Origin: Symbiodinium natans
Taxonomy: Eukaryota > Sar > Dinophyceae > Suessiales > Symbiodiniaceae
Direction: 5' to 3'
Assembly (NCBI GenBank): GCA_905221605.1
Contig: CAJNDS010001121.1
Coordinates: 1-33,741, forward strand
Length of the DNA: 33,741 bases
Within the stretch, counting starts at the first letter, position 1; the number at the start of each line of letters is the position of its first letter. The translations under genes were made by a program, and so were the position numbers. Below, piece after piece: positions 1-6,484 of the stretch. The notes under the pieces are model-generated. The model worked only from the letters and a program-made list of their open reading frames with translations, was not told where the DNA came from and made no database searches.

Positions 1-530
1 CCACCACCACGGAACCACCACCACGAGACCACCACCGCGGACCACCGCCACGGACCACCGCCACCCGGCCACCACCATGGGACGAGACCACCACCACGGG
101 ACCACCACCACGAGACAACCACCACGGCACCACCACCACGGAACCACCACCACGAGACCACCACCGCGGACCACCGCCACGGACCACCGCCACCCGGCCA
201 CCACCATGGGACCACCACCACGGGACCACCACCACGAGACAACCACCACAAGACCACCATCACGGAACCACCACCACGAGACCACCACCGGGGACCACCG
301 CCACGGACCACCGCCACCCGGCCACCACCATGGGACCACCACCACGGGACCACCACGACGGTGACCAGGGACCACCACCACCACCACCACGGACACCGCC
401 ACCACCACGACAGACCACCACTACCAAAGGAGCACCACCACCACGGGACCACCACCACGCTGTGGGACCACCACGACGAACACCACGGGACCACGGACCA
501 CCACCACGGGACCACCACCACGGGCATTCG
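1..530. repeat. GC-rich CCACCACCACGGGA-type minisatellite with ~129-bp higher-order unit
   Basis: The stretch is built of degenerate 14-15 bp words such as CCACCACCACGGGA and CCACCACCACGAGA. A longer order repeats: the block CCGCCACCCGGCCACCACCATGGGA recurs with its CATGG at about 76, 205 and 329, giving higher-order periods of 129 and 124 bp across three copies (about 1-129, 130-253 and 254-377). After 380 the order breaks down into simpler CCACCA words. Frames on both strands are open only because the words contain few stops; they translate into His/Thr/Pro-rich low-complexity peptides. Not a gene. Confidence 0.9.
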
Positions 531-719
531 GGAAAACCCCCCAAAACCCCAGCCTTTCAGCCCCAACCCCTCCCCAAAACCACCCACCCCCCACCACACC
601 CGACAGAACCCAAACCATTACAGCAAAAGCAAAAAACAAAACCCCCCCAAAACACGACAAAACTCCGGACACAAACCCTATACAATTTCTATTAAACCCC
701 AAAACCCTACACCGTAAAG
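531..719. repeat. C-rich low-complexity tract, G-quadruplex-prone on the minus strand
   Basis: This tract contains many runs of three to seven C separated by A-rich spacers, for example near 537-542, 547-550, 561-564, 567-570 and 572-575, with another long C run near 644-650. The minus strand therefore has at least four G4 runs within 40 bp. From about 680 it grades into AAACCCTA-like words (AAACCCTATAC, AAAACCCTACACC, AAAACCCTGAA) that resemble degenerate plant-type telomere heptamers, but no perfect heptamer array is present. No gene is seen. Confidence 0.75.
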
Positions 720-1210
720 CGTAAAACCCTGAACTCGGGGGATCCCGAAAACTCCCGGAATTGAAATTCCTAGGATTTTTCGAGAGCTGTTGCTGATATG
801 TGATCGTGAGGCCGAACCCCCTTGAACAGCTGGCGGGCGGCGACCGTCATCGGAACTACCCTGGACCAAGAGATTTCCTTGAAGATTTCCTTGAAGGTGA
901 AGGGGCACCCACGTCATCACTGTTGCGCTGGAACCTTAAATCCAACCCGGCAAGGCCAAACCTCAATCCGGACAATTCCTAAAATTCCGGGAATTTTCAG
1001 CTCCGGGTGATTCCCAAAATTCCCAGGATTTTTAGACAAAAACTGTTAAAATTCCCGGAATTTTCAGGATCCCCCTGCAAGGCCCTCACAAGCAGCCAAA
1101 TGGACCGGAAGAGGAGGCGGGGCATCCGACGGGGCGGCCGCAGAGCGAAAATAGGGGTCGAGCCCGTAGCCTTTTATAGGGATATTTTAGGATTAGAATA
1201 TTCCGACGTG
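720..1210. other. Non-coding region with AAATTCCCGGAATTTT palindromes
   Basis: No convincing gene is present: the open frames are at most about 80 codons and overlap on both strands. Short inverted repeats of the type AAAATTCCGGGAATTTT occur near 757-780, 981-997, 1,015-1,035 and 1,049-1,067. They resemble the longer palindromes in the 674-bp flanks downstream. A 12-bp word AGATTTCCTTGA is tandemly duplicated at 871-894. A NotI-type GCGGCCGC lies near 1,134. The last ~100 bp do not match the sequence preceding the second CGA unit, so the duplicated unit begins near 1,211. Confidence 0.6.
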
Positions 1211-1214
1211 TAGC

Positions 1215-1257
1215 GTACCGCATAAGACTAAATTGACCGTAGCGTTTGATAGAGTCG
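1215..1257 (+). repeat. 43-bp border repeat, left edge of unit 1
   Basis: It begins ACCGCATAAGACTAA and ends GACCGTAGCGTTTGATAGAG. It pairs with the copies at 2,460-2,502, 2,504-2,546 and 3,732-3,774, so each composite unit is bracketed by direct copies of this word. Confidence 0.7.
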
Positions 1258-1755
1258 GCGTGCGACGCACGACGCAAAACAACGACGACAATGCGCGACG
1301 ACGCCGACGACGCCGACGACGACGCGCGCGACCACCAAGACGACGCGTCACGACGACGACACGCGACGACGACTTCCCACGACGACGACGACGCCGCACA
1401 CGACGCACGACGCGCGAGACGTGCGACGCCCGAAGCACGACGCACGACGACGCCGACGATGCCCGACAACGACGACGACACCCGACGCCGACGCCCGACG
1501 CCCGACGCCCGACGCCCGACGCCCGACGCCCGACGAAAGACGCCCGACGCCCGACGCCCGACGCACGACGCACGTCGCACGTCGCAAGACGCACGACCCA
1601 CGACGCACGACGACGACGCCCGACGACGACGACACCCGACGACGACCACGACGACGACGACGATGACGACGACGACGAACGACGCACGACGCACGACCCA
1701 CGACGCACGACGCACGACGGACGACGCACGACGGACGACGCACGACGGACGACGC

Positions 1756-1807
<52 letters not shown>

Positions 1808-1827
1808 ACGACGACGACGACGACGAC
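1258..1827. repeat. CGA/GAC trinucleotide array 1 (interrupted)
   Basis: About 570 bp made almost wholly of CGA triplets with CGACGCA, CGACGGA and CGACGCC variants. A local 7-mer run (CCCGACG)n lies near 1,494-1,535, and the longest pure CGA run, about 16 triplets, lies near 1,757-1,806. Long frames are open on both strands because the words lack stops. They translate to Arg-, Asp- or Thr-rich peptides on one strand and Arg-, Ser- or Val-rich peptides on the other, so they are not evidence of coding. Confidence 0.92.
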
Positions 1828-1976
1828 CTGGTAATGCCAGATAATGCGCTTTGTAATGCCATAAAACAAAGCACGCTCGTAATATCCTGGTAATGCCAGG
1901 TGATGCGCTCATCTTGGAAGTGAAGTAAAAGCCCTGTTTAATATTTTAGCTTTGTAATGCCACAAAACAAAGCACG
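1828..1976. repeat. TAATGCCA hairpin cluster, unit 1
   Basis: Four copies of TAATGCCA sit in about 130 bp, each in the loop or arm of a short inverted repeat. CTGG-TAATG-CCAG lies at 1,828-1,840 and CCTGG-TAATG-CCAGG at about 1,887-1,901. GCTTTGT...ACAAAGC stems lie at about 1,848-1,872 and 1,949-1,973. The two kinds alternate, which suggests an older internal duplication. No function is assigned. Confidence 0.65.
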
Positions 1977-2091
1977 ATTGAAAACAATGAAAGCATGCAA
2001 TGAAAGCATGCAGCAACATGGCAAATTATCAACACCTGAACTCAACGGTTCAAGCGGTCAACAATGCTTCGACATTTTCGGCCACCCAGCA

Positions 2092-2440
2092 CCCTAAATT
2101 TTCCGGAAATTTAGGGAGCTGGGCCGTGGCTTCTGAACATGATCAGGATGCATCCGTTTCCTAAATTTCCTGAAAATTTTGGGTGTGTAAATTTTCGGAA
2201 AATTTAGGAAAGCTATGAAGCAAATTTTCCGGAAATTTAGGGACCGAGGCTTCGGGCTACCCGGAACCAGAAATTTTCCAGAAATTTAGGGGAGCGAATC
2301 CGGCTTGCGGCCGTCGAAGAGGCCCAGCCTTTCAAAGGGCACAGCCCAAGCCCCAAAATTTCCCGGAAATTTTGGGTCCCGGGTAGGCCAAAGCGGCTTG
2401 CTCGCCGGGGTCCAGAAATTTCCGGAAAATTTTGGGGCTG
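2092..2440. repeat. Cluster of CCGG-centred AAATTT palindromes, unit 1
   Basis: Several palindromes share the plan AAATTTtCCGGaAAATTT. At 2,092-2,116, 10-bp arms CCCTAAATTT and AAATTTAGGG flank TCCGG. At 2,157-2,211 there is a longer imperfect hairpin with TTTCCTAAATTT and AAATTTAGGAAA ends. Others are at about 2,222-2,238, 2,352-2,376 (arms CCCAAAATTT and AAATTTTGGG) and 2,414-2,436. The arms at 2,092-2,116 happen to contain CCCTAAA and TTTAGGG. No coding potential is seen. Confidence 0.75.
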
Positions 2441-2459
2441 GGGCACTCCGAGGCGTGAC

Positions 2460-2502
2460 GCACCGCATAGGGCTGGTTTGACCGTAGCGTTTTATAGAGT
2501 AG
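2460..2502 (+). repeat. 43-bp border repeat, right edge of unit 1
   Basis: It reads CACCGCATAGGGCTGG, then GACCGTAGCGTTTTATAGAG, in the same orientation as the left-edge copy. The two copies at 2,460 and 2,504 are almost abutting and form the junction between the tandem units. Confidence 0.7.
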
Positions 2503-2503
2503 A

Positions 2504-2546
2504 GTGCCGCATAAGACTAAGTTGACCATAACATTTAATAGAGCCG
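2504..2546 (+). repeat. 43-bp border repeat, left edge of unit 2
   Basis: It begins GCCGCATAAGACTAAG and ends GACCATAACATTTAATAGAG. It is a more diverged copy of the 1,215-1,257 word, and the CGA array starts directly after it. Confidence 0.65.
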
Positions 2547-3011
2547 ACGTACGACGCACGACACAAGACAACGACGACGATGCACGACGACGCCGACGAC
2601 AACGCGCGCGACGTTCTTCGTGCGACGACGACGACGCCGCGCACGACGTACGACGCGCGAGACGTGCGACGACGACGACGCCCGACGACGACGACGACGC
2701 CCGACGACGACGCCCGACGCCCGACGCCCGACGCACGACGCACGTCGCAAGACGCACGACCCACGACGCGCGACGACGACGCCCGACGACGACGACGACG
2801 ACGACGACACCCGACGACGACCACGACGACGACGACGATGACGACGACGACGACGACGACGAACGACGCACGACGCACGACGCACGACCCACGACCCACG
2901 ACGCACGACGCGACGACGACACGACGCACGACGACGACGCACGACGGACGACGCACGACCGACGCACGACGACGACGCACGACGGACGACGCACGACGGA
3001 CGACGCACGAC

Positions 3012-3055
<44 letters not shown>

Positions 3056-3099
3056 CACGACGCGACGACGACACGACGCGACGACGACGACGACGACGA
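2547..3099. repeat. CGA/GAC trinucleotide array 2 (interrupted)
   Basis: About 550 bp, homologous to the array at 1,258-1,827. The order of interruptions is partly shared: a CACCCGACGACGACCACGACG block is followed by GATGACGACG and then GAACGACGCACGAC in both. Triplet counts differ and there are block insertions or deletions. The longest pure CGA run is about 14 triplets near 3,012-3,054. As in array 1, frames are open on both strands and none looks like a real protein. Confidence 0.92.
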
Positions 3100-3248
3100 C
3101 TGGTAATGCCAGCTAATGCGCTTTGTAATGCCATAAAACAAAGCACGCTCGCAATATCCTGGTAATGCCAGGTGATGCGCTCATCTTGGAAGTGAAGTAA
3201 AAGTCCTGTTTAATATTTTAGCTTTGTAATGCCACAAAACAAAGCACG
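3100..3248. repeat. TAATGCCA hairpin cluster, unit 2
   Basis: Copy of 1,828-1,976 at offset 1,272, with a few substitutions (CAGATAATG to CAGCTAATG, CTCGTAATA to CTCGCAATA). The substitutions seen fall outside the short stems. Confidence 0.65.
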
Positions 3249-3363
3249 ATTGAAAACAATGAAAGCATGCAATGAAAGCATGCAGCAACATGGCAAATGA
3301 TCAACACCTGAACTCAACGGTTCAAGCGGTCAACAATGCTTCGACATTTTCGGCCACCCAGCA

Positions 3364-3712
3364 CCCTAAATTTTCCGGAAATTTAGGGAGCTGGGCCGTG
3401 GCTTCTGAACATGATCAGGCTGCATCCGTTTCCTAAATTTCCTGAAAATTTTGGGTGTGTAAATTTTCGGAAAATTTAGGAAAGCGATGAAGCAAATTTT
3501 CCGGAAATTTAGGGACCGAGGCTTCGGGCTACCCGGAACCAGAAATTTTCCAGAAATTTAGGGGAGCGAATCCGGCTTGCGGCCGTCGAAGAGGCCCAGC
3601 CTTTCAAAGGGCACAGCCCAAGCCCCAAAATTTCCCGGAAATTTTGGGTCCCGGGTAGGCCAAAGCGGCTTGCTCGCCGGGGTCCAGAAATTTCCGGAAA
3701 ATTTTGGGGCTG
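3364..3712. repeat. Cluster of CCGG-centred AAATTT palindromes, unit 2
   Basis: Same palindromes as 2,092-2,440 at offset 1,272, with the arms conserved in every case that I compared. Confidence 0.75.
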
Positions 3713-3731
3713 GGGCACTCCGAGGCGTGAC

Positions 3732-3774
3732 GCACCGCATAGGGCTGGTTTGACCGTAGCGTTTTATAGAGTAG
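3732..3774 (+). repeat. 43-bp border repeat, right edge of unit 2
   Basis: Identical by eye to 2,460-2,502 at an offset of 1,272 bp. It marks the exact end of the tandem region; AT-rich unrelated sequence follows at once. Confidence 0.7.
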
Positions 3775-4085
3775 ATATCCCATCGAAATTAATATTCCAA
3801 TACCAGAAAAATAATTAGTTTTTGTAAGACAAGAATTGACCTAGAATTATTTTCTAGAATTCAAGATTTAAGATTATTCTTGTTCTATTTTTTTAAAAAA
3901 CTCAGAATTGTTGATTATCCTTATCAAAATAAATTTATATATACTTATATCAAAAAATTGATAATCTTTTAGTCGCCTAAAGTATATGACCCATGAAAGT
4001 TATGTCTAGAAATCAACATCCCTACCCTTTTCGTCTTTCTAAGATGCCTTATATATCTAGGAGTGGTAACGAGTTTTTAAATGCG
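3775..4085. other. AT-rich single-copy-like spacer
   Basis: About 310 bp of AT-rich DNA (for example TTTTTTTAAAAAACTC and TTTATATATACTTATATC) between the composite units and the satellite. It does not match anything else in the window, has no frame of note, and shows no clear promoter or RNA gene. It is the least repetitive DNA here and the best anchor for mapping this locus. Confidence 0.6.
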
Positions 4086-4330
4086 ACGAGATTCCAAGCT
4101 GAAGAAGCTGAGATTTGCCAGGCCACTACAAGCTGAGAAAGCTGAGATTTACCAAGCCACTACGAAGCTGAGATGTGAAAGGCAACTACAAGCTGAGGAA
4201 GCTGCGATTTGCCAAGCCACTACAAGCTGAGGAAGCCACAACAAGCTGAGGAAGCTGAGATATGCCAGGCCATTACAAGCTGAGGAAACTGAGATTTGCC
4301 AGGCCACACAAAGTGAGGAAGCTGAGATTT

Positions 4331-5080
4331 CCCAGGCCACTACAAGCTGAGAAAGCTGAGATTCGCCAAGCCACTACAAGCTGAGGAAGCTGAGATCTGA
4401 GATTTGTCAGGCCATTACAAGCTGAGGAAGCTGCGATTTGCCAGGCCACTACAAGCTGAGGAAGCCACAACAAGCTGAGGAAGCTGAGATTTGCCAGGCC
4501 ACTACAAGCTGAGGAAACTGAGATTTGCCAGGCCACTACGAGCTGAGGAAGCTGAGATTTCCCAGGCCACTACAAGCTGAGAAAGCTGAGATTCGCCAGG
4601 CCACTACAAGCTGAGGAAGCTGAGATCTGAGATTTGTCAGGCCACTACAAGCTGAGGAAGCTGCGATTTGCCAGGCCACTACAAGCTGAGGAAGCTGAGA
4701 GTACTACAAGCTGAGGAAACTGAGATTTGCCAGGCCACTACAAGCTGAGGAAGCTGAGATTTCCCAGGCCACTACAAGCTGAGAAAGCTGAGAATCGCCA
4801 GGCCACTACAAGCTGAGGAAGCTGAGATCTGAGATTTGTCAGGCCACTACAAGCTGAGGAAGCTGCGATTTGCCAGGCCACTACAAGCTGAGGAAGCCAC
4901 AACAAGCTGAGGAAGCTGAGATTTGCCAGGCCACTACAAGCTGAGGAAACTGAGATGCCAGGCCACTACAAGCTGAGGAAGCTGAGATTTCCCAGGCCAC
5001 TACAAGCTGAGAAAGCTGAGAATCGCCAGGCCACTACAAGCTGAGGAAGCTGAGATCTGAGATTTGTCAAGCCACTACAA
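4331..5080 (+). repeat. ~230-bp higher-order repeat of the satellite
   Basis: A fixed series of variant units repeats: TTTCCCAGG with a GAGAAAGCTGAG unit, then ATTCGCC (or AATCGCC), then ATCTGAGATTTGTC, then GCTGCGATTTGCC, then GAGGAAGCCACAACAAG, then GAGGAAACTGAG. The CCCAGG landmarks are at 4,331, 4,561, 4,763 and 4,991, spaced 230, 202 and 228 bp. A related earlier copy lies at about 4,098-4,330. Confidence 0.8.
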
Positions 5081-5351
5081 GCTGAGGAAGCTGAGATTTG
5101 CCATGCCACTACAAGCTGAGGAAGCTGAGATTTGCCGGGCCACTACAAGCTGTATGAAGCTGAGCTTTGCCAGGCCACTGCAAACTGAGGAAGCTGAGAT
5201 TTTCCAGGCCACTGCAAGCTGAGGAAGCTGAGATTCGCCAGGCCACTACAAGCCGAGGAAGCTGAGATTTGCCAGGCCACTACAAGCTGAGGAAGCTGAA
5301 ATTCGCCAGGCCATTACAAGCTGAGGAAGCTGAGATTTGCCAGGCCACAAC

Positions 5352-5650
5352 AAGCTGAGGAAGCTGAGGAAGCTGAGATTTGCCAGGCCACTGCAAGCTG
5401 AGGAAGCTGAAATTTGCCAGGCCACTACAAGCTGAGGAAGCTGCGATTTGCAAGGCCACTACAAGCTGAGGAAGCTGAGATTTGCCAGGCCACTACAAGC
5501 TGAGGAAGCTGAGGAAGCTGAGATTTGCCAGGCCACTGCAAGCTGAGGAAGCAGAAATTTGCCAGGCCACTACAAGCTGAGGAAGCTGCGATTTGCAAGG
5601 CCACTACAAGCTGAGGAAGCTGAGATTTGCCAGGCCACTACAAGGTGAGG
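5352..5650 (+). repeat. ~145-bp higher-order repeat, two copies
   Basis: A series marked by a doubled GAGGAAGCTGAGGAAGCTGAG, a GCAAGCTGAGGAAGC(T)GAAATTTG variant and a GCTGCGATTTGCAAGG variant occurs twice, starting at about 5,352 and 5,497. It is repeated in the third segment at about 26,872-27,170. Confidence 0.65.
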
Positions 5651-6316
5651 AAGCTAAGATTGGCCAAGCCAATACAAGCTGAGGAAGCTGAGATTTGCCA
5701 GGCCACTACAAGCTGAGGAAGCTGAGATTTGCCAGGCCACTACAAAGCTGAGATTTGCCAGGCCACTACAAGCGAGGAAGCTGAGATTTGACAGGCCACT
5801 ACAAGCTGAGATTTGCCAGGCCACTACAAGCTGAGGAAGCTGAGATTTGCCAGGCCACTATCAGCTGATGAAGCTGAGATTTGCCAGGCCACTACAAGCT
5901 GAGGAAGCTGAGATTTCCCAGGCCACTACAAGCTGAGGAAAGCTGAGATCTGAGATTTGCCAGGCCACTACAAGCTGAGGAAGCTGAGATTTGCCAGGCC
6001 ACTACAAGCTGAGGAAGCTGAGGCTTGCCAGGCCACTACAAGCTACTACAAGCTGAGGAAGCTGAGATTTGCCAAGCCACTACAAGCTGAGGAAGCTGAG
6101 ATTTGCCAGGTCACTACAGGCTGAGGAAGCTGAGATTTGCCAGGCCACTACAAGCTGAGGAAGCTGATTTGCCAGGCCTACAAGCTGAGGAAGCTGAGAT
6201 TCGCCAGGCCACTACAAGCTGAGGAAGCTGAGATTCGCTGGGCCACTACAAGCTGAGGAAGCTGAGGAACCTGAGATTTGCCAGGCCACTACAAGCTGAG
6301 GAAGCTGAGATTTGCC

Positions 6317-6484
6317 GAATTCGCTGTTTCCAAAATCATCGCAAATACCATGGTCCCCGAATTCGCTGGTTCCAAAAGCATCGCAAATACCATGGTCCCC
6401 GAATTCGCTGCTTCCAAAAGCATCGCAAATGCCATGGTCCACGAATTCGCTGGTTCCAAAAGCATCGCAAATACCATGGTCCCC
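6317..6484 (+). repeat. 42-bp x4 block within the satellite, copy 1
   Basis: Four tandem 42-bp units start at 6,317, 6,359, 6,401 and 6,443. Each has GAATTCGCTG at its start, TCCAAAA(G/T)CATCGCAAAT in the middle and a CCATGGTCC end. They are unrelated to the 34-bp satellite and lie cleanly between ATTTGCC and GGGGCCACTGCAAG. All six frames are open through the block (one gives a 14-residue repeat EFAGSKSIANTMVP), but 42 is a multiple of 3, so a stop-free unit keeps every frame open. Total length 168 bp is close to five satellite units (170 bp). Confidence 0.93.

Larger units (their letters stand above)
1211..2502. repeat. Composite ~1.29-kb tandem unit, copy 1
   Basis: This is the first of two head-to-tail copies. 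In order it has a ~43-bp border repeat (1,215-1,257), a CGA-triplet array (about 1,258-1,827), a hairpin cluster (1,828-1,976), a duplicated AATGAAAGCATGC word (1,986-1,998 and 1,999-2,011), a zone of CCGG-centred palindromes (2,092-2,440), and a second border repeat (2,460-2,502). The flank from 1,828 onward matches 3,100-3,774 at a constant offset of 1,272 bp with about six substitutions and no indel that I found. No protein with recognisable domains is encoded; the long open frames come from the triplet array. Confidence 0.9.
2503..3774. repeat. Composite ~1.27-kb tandem unit, copy 2
   Basis: This is the second head-to-tail copy, with the same parts in the same order: border repeat (2,504-2,546), CGA array (about 2,547-3,099), hairpin cluster (from 3,100), palindrome zone (3,364-3,712) and closing border repeat (3,732-3,774). 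Its array is about 17 bp shorter than that of copy 1, while the 674-bp flank is over 99% identical by eye (for example ATTATCAACACC versus ATGATCAACACC, and CAGGATGCAT versus CAGGCTGCAT). The near-identical flank and diverged core imply a recent duplication followed by rapid change in the triplet array, or homogenisation of the flank. Confidence 0.9.

Noticed and set aside
77-717. His/Thr/Pro-rich proteins in the minisatellite
   Set aside because: Simple translation of CCACCA words, open in overlapping frames on both strands, with no domain.
680-735. Telomere array
   Set aside because: Only degenerate AAACCCTA-like words are present, with no tandem perfect heptamers.
1086-1912. 200-260 codon Arg/Ser/Val- or Asp/Thr-rich frames over the first CGA array
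   Set aside because: Overlapping frames are open on both strands because CGA-type words lack stops; composition is pure low complexity.
2332-3146. Long frames over the second CGA array
   Set aside because: Same reason as for the first array; the frame is not conserved between the two copies because array lengths differ.
1211-3774. LTR retrotransposon pair
   Set aside because: The direct repeats are only 43 bp and I see no primer-binding site, polypurine tract or coding region.
6317-6484. Cloning-vector contamination suggested by repeated GAATTC and CCATGG sites
   Set aside because: No vector backbone is seen, and the block recurs three times in equivalent satellite context, including one inverted copy.
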